Assembly: GCA_902799655.1 (NCBI GenBank)
Contig: CADCBH010000004.1
Location: 151,847 to 215,846, forward strand
Direction of reading: 5' to 3'
Origin: an uncultured Bacteroidales bacterium
GTDB taxonomy: Bacteria > Bacteroidota > Bacteroidia > Bacteroidales > Bacteroidaceae
DNA length: 64,000 nt
The position numbers and the translations under genes are program-made. The notes beneath the pieces are model-generated. The model saw nothing but the letters and a program-made list of their open reading frames with translations, had not been told where the DNA came from and did not search any database. Positions 34,272 through 42,579 of this stretch are shown here, piece after piece (the first letter of the stretch is position 1; each line of letters opens with the position of its first letter).

Positions 34272-35570
34272 CTCTCCAGTTGCTATCTTCTGAAGATAGT
34301 AGTCGCGGAAGTCACTCCATCGATAATAAGGGGCTATGTCGCTCGAGAAGGGCAGCGTAGCCTCTCTTTCGTTGACGAGCACCTTGACAAGCGGATTGCG
34401 GTCTTTCTTGTTCTTGCGATAGAATACCAGCTGTAAGTTGCCTGACATGGGGTACACCTTACTGGCCCACCACCCTTTCTGCTCCAACGTTGTCAAGTCT
34501 GCCGTCTTATAGTCGTAACCATTAATACCCATCAGACAAACCAACGGCATCAAGACGGTCTCATGGCCGAAGCGTAATGAGGCGCCATGTTCCTTGCTAT
34601 TGATGATGCTGTCTGCCTCATGAATGATCTGGCGCAACAGACTCAGCTGCACGTACGGCTGCTTGGCACCATTCAACTCAAAGAATCCCGATTGGATGTA
34701 GCTATACACGTTTTCTATCTGCCAGAACAGATGAACATCTTCGCTGGAGAAAATATCCAACAGAGGATTGGGCAGTGAGCCGCGGTTGGTATTACGCTGG
34801 ATGATAGCAGCCTTACCAAGATAATAAGGCAGCCACACCTTGTCAACATGGCGATTCACATAAGCGGTATCATTGAACAGTTTGTTCAAAAGATCGTAAT
34901 GACTCCAATGGGTGATAATGAATTTATTAAAAAGTTTCTGGACACGAGGGGACATCGCACCATCGCGCAACGTCTTGTCCTGATGGTTCAGATACCACAT
35001 GTCGCTATAGCTATTCTGCATGCTAACCTGGAGCTTGGGGCGTTCCTTCACCAGCTGCAACACAAAAGAGCCCATCGAGAGCACACAGCGCGTAACAATC
35101 GTACTGCGAGCATCGACAAAAGCACCATTGCTGAATACCTCCGGATAATTCTGAAGCATACGATGGGCAATGGCAGACTGCTGACGCTTACCGATATCCG
35201 TAAGGTCACCCCAACGACCCTCTGCATCCGCCAAGTTCAGACGCATCTCGCGATAAGCCATCTGCCCGAATGCCGTCAACTTACCCAAAGAGTCGGCATC
35301 ATGCAACATCTTGGTAGGCAACTTATAGGCTTTCATATCACTCAGATAGCGAGAACCATGACGACCATAATGGCTGATATAAAAGGGCTTATAACCCTTG
35401 GGCGCTGGGGTCTGCTGGGGCAGATTCTTGTCAGGATAGAGCCCATAGCTACCTGCTGCGAAATTGCGGTCTTGCTCAATCAAAGAGAAAGCAGACTGGG
35501 CCATACTCCGCAGCCCGCCAGCCAACAACAGGGCGGCCATCAAAAGGAGACGTATCTGTTCAGTTCTCAT
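34248..35570 (-). CDS. Secreted histidine-type phosphatase (MINPP/phytase-like), copy 2
   Basis: A 440-residue branch-2 histidine phosphatase with the active-site YISHYGRHGSRYLS (RHGxR) and a distal RFGHETVLMPL, where the HE(T) pair is the proton donor as in MINPP-type inositol-polyphosphate phosphatases. The signal peptide is LLLMAALLLAGGLRSMAQ. I use ATG 35570, which overlaps the upstream stop by 11 bases and suggests translational coupling; ATG 35576 is also possible. It is paralogous to the gene upstream. Its 3' end overlaps sufE by 24 bp on the other strand. Confidence 0.88.
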   Translation of the reverse strand: MRTEQIRLLLMAALLLAGGLRSMAQSAFSLIEQDRNFAAGSYGLYPDKNLPQQTPAPKGYKPFYISHYGRHGSRYLSDMKAYKLPTKMLHDADSLGKLTAFGQMAYREMRLNLADAEGRWGDLTDIGKRQQSAIAHRMLQNYPEVFSNGAFVDARSTIVTRCVLSMGSFVLQLVKERPKLQVSMQNSYSDMWYLNHQDKTLRDGAMSPRVQKLFNKFIITHWSHYDLLNKLFNDTAYVNRHVDKVWLPYYLGKAAIIQRNTNRGSLPNPLLDIFSSEDVHLFWQIENVYSYIQSGFFELNGAKQPYVQLSLLRQIIHEADSIINSKEHGASLRFGHETVLMPLVCLMGINGYDYKTADLTTLEQKGWWASKVYPMSGNLQLVFYRKNKKDRNPLVKVLVNEREATLPFSSDIAPYYRWSDFRDYYLQKIATGESALRAKR

Positions 35571-36846
35571 AAGCATCGAGTTTCTTGAGGTAATAGTCGC
35601 GGAAATCACTCCATCTGTAATAAGGCGCTTGACTGCCGGGCAACGGCAACGTCACCTCATTCTCATTGAGCAGCACCTTGAAGAGCACATCGCGGTCGTT
35701 TTTATCACGGCGGTAGAAGATAAACTGCACATTGCTGGCCATCGGGAAGATGCGATAATTGGCCCAACCCTTCTCTTCCAGCAGTTCCAAGTCATCAACA
35801 GCGACACCAAAGCCATTGATGTCGAGCAGACAGACCAATGGCATCAGCACCGTCTCATGACCAAAGCGCAACTGGACATTGGTCTTGGACTGAAGAATGC
35901 AACTGTCTGCATCGGTAATCAACTTGCGTAACAGATTGCGCTGTGTATAGGGCTGTACACCACCATTGACAGGACAAGCGCCATAGCCTACATACCAATA
36001 GACGTTGCCAGCCCTCCATATGCCGTAAATCTCATCAATGGTAAAGACATCGAAGAGCGTCACCTCCTTGCCCAGTTCCGTACCAGGCATGATGGCAGCG
36101 ACAATCAACAGCTGACTACCAAATTCTATACTATTCACATGATCTCTGACATAGACGCTGTCGTTGAACAGCAACTGTGTCAGATGATTATTCTTGATAT
36201 AGCGTTCTTTGTATTTCTCAATGATATCTATCGACGCCTTGTTCTTCTTCAAGGCAAACAGGGGCTTATCTTGATAGTTGAGGAAATACATGTCGCGATG
36301 GGTCGCATCTTGATGGATGTTCAGGTGGGAATTGATTCTGAGCATCTGCAACAGCATATTCTCCATCGACAGCACACAACGTCCCACACCCGTACTACGA
36401 GCATCAATATCGGCCGCCCCTTGGAACACTTCGGGGAAACGAGTCATCATGCGCTTGCCTATCTCCTGCTGCTGACGGGCACCCAATGGCGTCAAGTCAC
36501 CCCAATGGTACTCAGCATTCTTGCGGATGCGGTCAAGGCGCATCATCACATCATGGCCCAGAGGGGTCAACTTGCCAAGGCTGTCTGCTTTCGAAAGCGT
36601 CAGATAAGGGGCATTATAGATGCTGGGCTTGCTGTGGAAGCGGGAACCATGACGACCATAATGACTGATATAAAAGGGTTTCATACCCTTGGGGGCTGGT
36701 GTCAGCTTCTTCTGCAGAGGACCAGGATAAGCCATATAGTTGCTGGACGACAATACAGGATTCTGACGAATCTCCTCTAGTACTGTCTGGGCTTGAATTC
36801 CGATAATAAAGTTAGTCCAAATAAGGGCCAGCAACAATTTTCTCAT
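35560..36846 (-). CDS. Secreted histidine-type phosphatase (MINPP/phytase-like), copy 1
   Basis: A 428-residue paralogue of the next gene, with a signal peptide (LLLALIWTNFIIGIQAQ), active site YISHYGRHGSRFHS and distal RFGHETVLMPLVCLL. The two proteins share most motifs (DARSTVGRCVLSM-like segment, PYYRWSDFRDYYL at the C-terminus), so they come from a tandem duplication. Likely substrates are phosphate monoesters such as inositol phosphates in the periplasm or outside the cell. Confidence 0.88.
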   Translation of the reverse strand: MRKLLLALIWTNFIIGIQAQTVLEEIRQNPVLSSSNYMAYPGPLQKKLTPAPKGMKPFYISHYGRHGSRFHSKPSIYNAPYLTLSKADSLGKLTPLGHDVMMRLDRIRKNAEYHWGDLTPLGARQQQEIGKRMMTRFPEVFQGAADIDARSTGVGRCVLSMENMLLQMLRINSHLNIHQDATHRDMYFLNYQDKPLFALKKNKASIDIIEKYKERYIKNNHLTQLLFNDSVYVRDHVNSIEFGSQLLIVAAIMPGTELGKEVTLFDVFTIDEIYGIWRAGNVYWYVGYGACPVNGGVQPYTQRNLLRKLITDADSCILQSKTNVQLRFGHETVLMPLVCLLDINGFGVAVDDLELLEEKGWANYRIFPMASNVQFIFYRRDKNDRDVLFKVLLNENEVTLPLPGSQAPYYRWSDFRDYYLKKLDAYEN

Positions 36847-36888
36847 AAAGTATTTGCGTATTCCTGTGCAAATTTAAGAAATTATTTG

Positions 36889-36896
36889 TATATTTG
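36889..36896 (+). promoter_or_regulatory. -7 promoter element for the 36927 gene
   Basis: TATATTTG lies 31 bp before ATG 36927. Because it covers the in-frame TTG at 36894, that TTG cannot be the start. Confidence 0.6.
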
Positions 36897-36926
36897 CAAA
36901 ATAAAAGACAACAAAATGCATTTTTT

Positions 36927-37574
36927 ATGGCAAAGAAGCAGTTATGGCATGATGATTACTGGTTGCTTTTGATGCAACTGTACCTGCGCAAACCAGTCGG
37001 CGTAAAGCCTATGTACAGCCGTCAACTGGTGGAGTTGAGCATGGAGCTACACATCGCTCCCCAACAGCTATTTGCTCGCATGTGCGAGATTGCCAATCTC
37101 GAGACACCTCGTATTGAACGTATCTGGCAGGATTACAGTCGTAATCCCAAACGTCTCAGCAGGGCTGTCCAGCTGTTACGCAATATGATGGGGTTCAACA
37201 GCGGTGGCATTTTCTACGAAGGCGTAGAAGTAGAAGAGACTTTTGAGCGTGACTTCCGGCCACTGCCTGAGGATGAGCGATTGCTACCCATCATGCTCGT
37301 ACTCATTCTGGACCTCTATTTTCGTCTGACACCTATTACCATGGTTGCCGAGACGCCAGAGGTGCAGCAGTTAGCCCGTCTCATGCGCATCCCCGTTTCA
37401 CTGGTGGTCGATGTGATGGACGTCTTTCAGCATTGCGATCCCTACCTGAACCGCCGCGACATCACCTTCAATCCGCTATTAGCGCATTGCCAGCAAATAT
37501 GGAACCGCTATGGCAATGCCGATACCCGCCAATTGGCATCCTATGCCGAACAGTTGAAGGAATACTTCAAATAA
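36927..37574 (+). CDS. Conserved hypothetical cytoplasmic protein
   Basis: A 215-residue, mostly helical protein without signal peptide or membrane segment. It starts MAKKQLWHDDYWLLLMQLYLRKPVGVKPMYSR and contains repeated hydrophobic helices (LLPIMLVLILDLYFRLTP, LVVDVMDVFQHCDPYLNRR). I do not recognise a family. It has its own promoter and lies just upstream of rpoN in the same direction, a context often seen in Bacteroidales for small conserved proteins. Confidence 0.75.
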   Translation: MAKKQLWHDDYWLLLMQLYLRKPVGVKPMYSRQLVELSMELHIAPQQLFARMCEIANLETPRIERIWQDYSRNPKRLSRAVQLLRNMMGFNSGGIFYEGVEVEETFERDFRPLPEDERLLPIMLVLILDLYFRLTPITMVAETPEVQQLARLMRIPVSLVVDVMDVFQHCDPYLNRRDITFNPLLAHCQQIWNRYGNADTRQLASYAEQLKEYFK

Positions 37575-37610
37575 TGTGCCATTTTTCATACATTATTAAT
37601 TATTATTTTG

Positions 37611-37618
37611 TAATTTTG
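37611..37618 (+). promoter_or_regulatory. rpoN: -7 promoter element for rpoN
   Basis: TAATTTTG ends 10 bases before the rpoN ATG, predicting a leader of only a few bases. Confidence 0.6.
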
Positions 37619-37628
37619 CACCCCGAAA

Positions 37629-39128
37629 ATGGCACAGGAACAGATACAAGAGCAGCGGTTGACGCAGGAGCAACGGTTAGCGCAGACTATCACTCAGCAG
37701 CAGTTGCTGCAGGCACAGTTGATAGAGCTGCCTATCACGCAGCTCATGGAGCGTGTCACTACTGAGATGGATGACAACCCTGCATTGGAGGTGTCAACCG
37801 AAGATCCTGTTGCTGAGGAGTTCCAAGAGCATCTGGAAACGTCTGAAGGCGCAGAGGGGGCAGAAGACGACTATGAGCGCGAAGAGCGCCAGTCGGCATT
37901 GGATGCCGCTTTGGAGTCGCTAGGTCGCGACGATGAGGACTTGCCTATTTATCAAGGAGGCCACTCCATTCAGGAGGCGCGCGAGGATATGGTATATGGT
38001 CAGTCACAGTCGTTCTATGACCAGCTGAACGAACAAATGAATATGACTGAGCTGAGCGATGAGGAGCGTAACATCATGGAGTACCTCATTGGCTCGCTTG
38101 ACGATGACGGCCTGTTACGCAAGCCTCTGCACAGTATAGCTGACGAACTGGCCATCTATCACAATCTCGACGTCACGGAACAGCAGATTGAACAGGTGCT
38201 GATGCAGTTGCAGGAATTCGACCCTGCAGGTGTCGGTGCCCGTTCGTTGCAGGAGTGTCTCCTGCTACAGATAGCTCGTCGAGAGCCGTCGCACCTGAAG
38301 GACCTGATGACGCAAACAGTGGAGAACTATTTCGAGTTGTTCACGAAAAAGCACTGGAAGCGTCTGCAACAGGTATTGCAGCTGACCGACCTACAGGGGG
38401 AGATGCTCATCAAGGAACTGCGCAAGCTCAATCCCAAACCAGGCAATGCCATGGGTGAGGTCGTGGGACGGAGCATTCAGCAAATCACGCCCGACTTCAT
38501 CATCGACACACAGGATGACGGTACGGTGACATTCTCGCTGAACACTGGCGATATCCCCGAACTTCATGTGTCGCAGTCGTTTACTGACACGCTCAACGAG
38601 TACCAGACCAACAAGGAGCACATGAGCCGTCAGATGAAAGAGGCACTGCTCTATACCAAAAAGAAGGTCGATGCCGCACAAGGGTTTATTGAGGCCATCC
38701 GTGTACGTCGTCACACGCTGACCATCACCATGCGCGCCATTATCCAATGGCAGCACCGCTTCTTTGAAGATGGTGACGAGGCATCACTCCGCCCGATGAT
38801 ATTAAGAGACATTGCCGAGAAGACGGGACTGGCACTGAGCACTGTGTCGCGCGTCTCTAACTCCAAGTACGCACAAACCCGTTGGGGCACCTTCCCCCTG
38901 CGCTATTTCTTCAGCGACGGCTATCGCACGGCTGAAGGCGAAGAGTTGTCTACTCGTGAAATCAAAACGGCACTGCGCGACATCATAGATACTGAAGACA
39001 AACAGAAACCACTGAGCGATGACGCCCTGAAAGAGCTACTGGCTGAGAAAGGATATCCTATTGCCCGTCGTACGGTAGCCAAATACCGCGAACAGATGGG
39101 AATACCAGTAGCACGACTACGTCGATAA
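37629..39128 (+). CDS. rpoN: RNA polymerase sigma-54 factor RpoN
   Basis: Sigma-54 (499 aa) directs RNA polymerase to -24/-12 promoters and needs an AAA+ activator. The Gln-rich region I is visible (QTITQQQLLQAQLIELPITQLMERV), followed by an acidic region II and the core-binding domain (EEYLIGSLDDDGLL, EFDPAGVGARSLQECLLLQ). The HTH lies near ATGLALSTVSRVSNSKY, and the RpoN box ARRTVAKYRE is at the C-terminus. The first gene of a run with the PAP2-like gene, purE and ispG. No activator is encoded in this window. Confidence 0.96.
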   Translation: MAQEQIQEQRLTQEQRLAQTITQQQLLQAQLIELPITQLMERVTTEMDDNPALEVSTEDPVAEEFQEHLETSEGAEGAEDDYEREERQSALDAALESLGRDDEDLPIYQGGHSIQEAREDMVYGQSQSFYDQLNEQMNMTELSDEERNIMEYLIGSLDDDGLLRKPLHSIADELAIYHNLDVTEQQIEQVLMQLQEFDPAGVGARSLQECLLLQIARREPSHLKDLMTQTVENYFELFTKKHWKRLQQVLQLTDLQGEMLIKELRKLNPKPGNAMGEVVGRSIQQITPDFIIDTQDDGTVTFSLNTGDIPELHVSQSFTDTLNEYQTNKEHMSRQMKEALLYTKKKVDAAQGFIEAIRVRRHTLTITMRAIIQWQHRFFEDGDEASLRPMILRDIAEKTGLALSTVSRVSNSKYAQTRWGTFPLRYFFSDGYRTAEGEELSTREIKTALRDIIDTEDKQKPLSDDALKELLAEKGYPIARRTVAKYREQMGIPVARLRR

Positions 39129-39144
39129 GAGAGAGAGATGAGTT

Positions 39145-39783
39145 ATGAAAGTTGAGAAAGAAATGAGACGAGAGAAGCAAATCATCCTTTCAGCACGCAT
39201 TATGAGCATGCTGTTTACGCCGTTCTATCTGCCCATGGTAGGACTGATTGCCCTCTTTTCATTCAGTTATATGAGCATCTTCCCATGGGCCTATAAGTTG
39301 CAGGTACTCATCATGGTGTATCTGTTCACCATCCTGATGCCTACCGTGATGATTCACCTCTACCGTCGTTATCAGGGCTGGAACCTCATAGAGCTGGGCC
39401 ATCGTGAGCGCCGTATGGTACCATACATCATCTCTATACTCTGCTATTTCACCTGTGTCTATGTGATGGACAAGTTACATATGCCACACTTTATGGGTGC
39501 CATTGTAGTGGCTGGTCTTCTCGTACAGATTGTCTGTGCGCTCATCAATGTGTGGTGGAAAATCTCTACCCACACCGCTGCTATCGGCGGCATGGCCGGA
39601 GCCTTATTCGCCTTTGCCGAGTATCTGGGATTCAACCCCGTATGGTGGCTCTGTCTGATATTCATAGTGGCAGGCTTGGTAGGTACCAGCCGTATGATTC
39701 TGCGTCAGCACTCTCTGGGACAGGTCGTCGGCGGTTTCTGGGTGGGCTTCGTCTGTGCCGCTGTTGCCATCTTATTCCTCTAA
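39145..39783 (+). CDS. PAP2-like integral membrane protein
   Basis: A 212-residue protein with about six membrane segments. The catalytic-type pattern of PAP2 phosphatases is partly visible: STHTAAIGGMAGAL followed by GTSRMILRQHSLGQVVGG, corresponding to the S-x-H and S-R-x5-H-x3-D motifs, with the final Asp replaced by Gln or shifted. It may dephosphorylate lipid phosphates, but loss of the last acid leaves activity uncertain. It starts 16 bp after rpoN. Confidence 0.75.
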   Translation: MKVEKEMRREKQIILSARIMSMLFTPFYLPMVGLIALFSFSYMSIFPWAYKLQVLIMVYLFTILMPTVMIHLYRRYQGWNLIELGHRERRMVPYIISILCYFTCVYVMDKLHMPHFMGAIVVAGLLVQIVCALINVWWKISTHTAAIGGMAGALFAFAEYLGFNPVWWLCLIFIVAGLVGTSRMILRQHSLGQVVGGFWVGFVCAAVAILFL

Positions 39784-39785
39784 CT

Positions 39786-39849
39786 CGAAATATCGAAGCA
39801 TCGAAACATCGAAATATCGAAACATCGAAATATCGAAACATCGAAAATC
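39786..39849 (+). repeat. Eight tandem CGAAANAT octamers upstream of purE
   Basis: Units read CGAAATAT, CGAAGCAT, CGAAACAT, CGAAATAT, CGAAACAT, CGAAATAT, CGAAACAT, CGAAAATC, ending 8 bp before the purE ATG. A period of 8 with alternating unit types suggests expansion by slippage. The array matches the one ahead of tssB in sequence and in sense relative to transcription. Confidence 0.95.
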
Positions 39850-39857
39850 AAAATAAC

Positions 39858-40364
39858 ATGAAACCAATCGTAAGCATTATCATGGGCAGCACAAGCGACC
39901 TGCCCGTTATGGAGAAAGCCTGCAAGCTGCTCGACGAGCTACAGGTACCGTTTGAAGTCAACGCACTCTCAGCACACCGCACACCATCAGCTGTTGAGGA
40001 ATTTGCCCGTACGGCTAAGGACCGCGGCCTGAAGGTCATCATCGCTGCTGCAGGTATGGCTGCAGCACTGCCTGGTGTCATTGCCGCTTCTACCACGCTG
40101 CCTGTCATCGGCGTACCCATCAAGGGCATGCTCGATGGTCTCGACGCCATGCTCAGCATCATCCAGATGCCCCCAGGTATCCCTGTTGCCACTGTTGGTG
40201 TCAATGGTGCGCAGAATGCTGCTATCCTCGCTGTAGAGATGCTTGCCTTGAGCGACGAGGATATTGCCGAGCGACTGGCCGCCTACAAAAAGGGATTGGT
40301 GGCAAAGATTGTAAAGGCCAATAAAGAACTAGCCGACGTAAAATATGCATACAAGACGAATTAG
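39858..40364 (+). CDS. purE: N5-carboxyaminoimidazole ribonucleotide mutase PurE
   Basis: PurE (168 aa) carries out the mutase step to CAIR in purine synthesis. It has the nucleotide-binding MGSTSDLPVMEKA, SAHRTP, AAAGMAAALPGVIAA and TTLPVIGVPI motifs. The start ATG 39858 directly follows the octamer array; a longer open frame upstream is only the repeat read through. Its last 20 bases overlap ispG. Confidence 0.97.
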   Translation: MKPIVSIIMGSTSDLPVMEKACKLLDELQVPFEVNALSAHRTPSAVEEFARTAKDRGLKVIIAAAGMAAALPGVIAASTTLPVIGVPIKGMLDGLDAMLSIIQMPPGIPVATVGVNGAQNAAILAVEMLALSDEDIAERLAAYKKGLVAKIVKANKELADVKYAYKTN

Positions 40365-41733
40365 CTGTGTGGCTCATGTAGGCCAACTCACCATAGGTGG
40401 CGACAACCCCATTCGCATCCAGTCGATGGCAACTGTCGATACGAATGATACGGAGGGATGTGTGGCTCAAGCCAAACGCATCATTGATGCTGGTGGCGAA
40501 CTGGTTCGCTTCACGACACAGGGTACCCGCGAGGCAGAGAACATGAAGAATATCTCCGCTCGTCTGAAAGCCGATGGCTACACTCAGCCCCTTGTAGCTG
40601 ACGTGCATTTCACAGCCCATACTGCTGATATCGCTGCACAGTACTGCGAGAAGGTACGCATCAATCCTGGCAACTATGTCGACCCTGGGCGCACCTTCAA
40701 GCATCTGGAATATACCGATGAGGAGTATCAGGAGGAGCTGAAGAAGATTGAGGCCAAACTCATACCTTTTATTCATATCTGTAAGGAGCACCATACCGCT
40801 GTACGCATCGGTGTTAACCACGGTTCTCTATCCGACCGCATCATGTCGCGCTATGGCGACACCCCCGAGGGTATTGTAGAGAGCTGTATGGAGTTCCTGC
40901 GCATCTTCCGCCGTGAACAGTTTGATGATGTCGTCATCTCCATCAAGGCGTCGAATACCGTCGTCATGGTCACCACCGTTCGCCTGCTCGTCAAAACGAT
41001 GGACAAGGAAGACATGCACTATCCCCTCCATCTTGGCGTGACTGAGGCTGGCGAGGGCGAGGACGGCCGCATCAAGAGTGCCGTTGGTATTGGAGCCCTG
41101 CTCACCGAAGGTATCGGCGACACCATCCGCGTATCATTGTCTGAAGAGCCGGAATGCGAGATTCCCGTGGCCCGTCAATTGGTTGACATGATTCCAGAGT
41201 GTACCCGTCTGCGTGAGGAGGCTGAGGCCAGCATCAAGGATGACACCATCACACTGGCAGTGGAGGCGCCCGATTACGAGACACTACAACTCAAGGCTGC
41301 CATGGCTGTAGGTGCCTTGCTGATTGATAAGAAGGCTACGAAACTGGTTATAACCAGTCCCTCTAGTTTTTCTAGTTCTACTAGTTTAACGAGTCTTTCT
41401 GATGCTATTCTCCAAGCTGCCCGCATCAAGTTCACCAAGACCGAGTATATCTCGTGCCCTGGTTGTGGCCGTACACTTTACAACCTGCAAGAGACGATAG
41501 CCCGCATCAAGGCTGCCACCAGTCATCTGGTAGGCCTTAAGATTGGCATCATGGGCTGTATCGTCAACGGCCCTGGCGAAATGGCTGATGCTGACTACGG
41601 CTATGTGGGAGCTGGCCGTGGCAAGATTTCGCTCTACAAACAGAAGGTGTGTGTAGAGAAGAACATACCCGAAGAGGAGGCTGTCGACAAACTGTTGGAA
41701 CTCATCAATAACGACAGGCTCTCCAACGATTAG
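40345..41733 (+). CDS. ispG: 4-hydroxy-3-methylbut-2-enyl diphosphate synthase IspG, reduced insert
   Basis: IspG/GcpE (462 aa) converts MEcPP to HMBPP in the MEP isoprenoid pathway. The TIM barrel begins with NPIRIQSMATVDTNDTE and the Fe-S domain with SCPGCGRTLYNLQETI and GCIVNGPGEM. From memory, Bacteroidetes enzymes usually carry a large insert domain and run to about 600 residues. Here the insert is only about 100 residues and holds a Ser-rich stretch (TSPSSFSSSTSLTSLS, about 336-351) encoded by CTAGTT-type repeats. All catalytic Cys positions remain. It starts inside the purE 3' end. Confidence 0.94.
   Translation: MHTRRISCVAHVGQLTIGGDNPIRIQSMATVDTNDTEGCVAQAKRIIDAGGELVRFTTQGTREAENMKNISARLKADGYTQPLVADVHFTAHTADIAAQYCEKVRINPGNYVDPGRTFKHLEYTDEEYQEELKKIEAKLIPFIHICKEHHTAVRIGVNHGSLSDRIMSRYGDTPEGIVESCMEFLRIFRREQFDDVVISIKASNTVVMVTTVRLLVKTMDKEDMHYPLHLGVTEAGEGEDGRIKSAVGIGALLTEGIGDTIRVSLSEEPECEIPVARQLVDMIPECTRLREEAEASIKDDTITLAVEAPDYETLQLKAAMAVGALLIDKKATKLVITSPSSFSSSTSLTSLSDAILQAARIKFTKTEYISCPGCGRTLYNLQETIARIKAATSHLVGLKIGIMGCIVNGPGEMADADYGYVGAGRGKISLYKQKVCVEKNIPEEEAVDKLLELINNDRLSND
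41353..41399 (+). repeat. CTAGTT microsatellite inside ispG
   Basis: Degenerate CTAGTT/TCTAGTTTT units (TCTAGTTTTT, CTAGTTCTA, CTAGTTTAA) make the Ser/Thr-rich segment of the shortened insert domain and stay in frame. Confidence 0.7.
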
Positions 41734-41759
41734 TACTTATCATCATAACAAACTACACT

Positions 41760-42578
41760 ATGAAACGAATCAAATTTGTATTAATGACAGTGGCGTTGCT
41801 GTTCTTGACATCAGCAACGCCCAACAAGACGACCACCATCTTCATTATTGGCGACTCCACGGCTGCCAATAAGAATATCTCTGGTGGTAAACAGGAACGT
41901 GGATGGGGCATGATGTTACAAGCCTGTTTCGATGCGGAATACATCTTTGTGGACAACCATGCTGTCAACGGACGCTCGTCGAAGAGCTTTATTGACGAAG
42001 GACGCTGGGACAAGGTGCTTGAGAAAATCAAGCCAGGCGACTATGTCATCATCCAGTTTGGTCACAACGACGAAAAGGCTCAGCCCGCCCGCCATACTGA
42101 TCCTGGCTCGACTTTTGACTACAACCTTGCCAAATATGTACGTGAGACGCGCGAGCATGGCGGTATTCCCGTCTTGATGAATAGTGTGGTACGCCGTAAC
42201 TTCATGGTCAAGGCTCCTGAAATTGCTGATGACGAACTCCTGCGCAACAGCACCTTCAAAGATGGTGTGAAGATGATTGAGGGTGACAGTCTCATTGACA
42301 CCCATGGTCTCTACAAGGAAGCACCGAAAGATGTGGCACGCCGTATGCATTGCCTCTTTGTCGATGCCAACAAGATTACCCACGACCTGGAACAGGGGCT
42401 TGGCAAGGAAGAATCCAAGAAACTGCATATGTGGTTTCTGCCAGGTACTGAACCAAGCGAGCCCAATGGCAAGCAGGACAACACCCACTACAACATCTAT
42501 GGTGCAACGAAAGTAGCCAACCTTCTGGCTGATGCTCTCTGTGAGGAAATTCCACTTCTGAAGAAATACCGCAAATAA
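41760..42578 (+). CDS. Secreted SGNH esterase, rhamnogalacturonan acetylesterase-like (CE12-type)
   Basis: A 272-residue secreted GDSL/SGNH hydrolase that should remove acetyl groups from pectic polysaccharides. The signal peptide is RIKFVLMTVALLFLTSATP. The blocks are IFIIGDSTAAN (catalytic Ser), NGRSSKSFI (Gly), QFGHNDEKAQ (Asn) and DNTHYNIYGA (Asp/His pair). It is followed one base later by a second esterase, so the two may act on the same glycan. Confidence 0.88.
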   Translation: MKRIKFVLMTVALLFLTSATPNKTTTIFIIGDSTAANKNISGGKQERGWGMMLQACFDAEYIFVDNHAVNGRSSKSFIDEGRWDKVLEKIKPGDYVIIQFGHNDEKAQPARHTDPGSTFDYNLAKYVRETREHGGIPVLMNSVVRRNFMVKAPEIADDELLRNSTFKDGVKMIEGDSLIDTHGLYKEAPKDVARRMHCLFVDANKITHDLEQGLGKEESKKLHMWFLPGTEPSEPNGKQDNTHYNIYGATKVANLLADALCEEIPLLKKYRK

Positions 42579-42579
42579 T

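Noticed and set aside
39786-39849. A CRISPR-like array
   Set aside because: The units are 8 bp with no spacers and there are no cas genes.
39552-40364. A longer purE frame starting inside the PAP2-like gene
   Set aside because: The extra length only reads through the PAP2 gene and the octamer array. PurE homologues start at ATG 39858.
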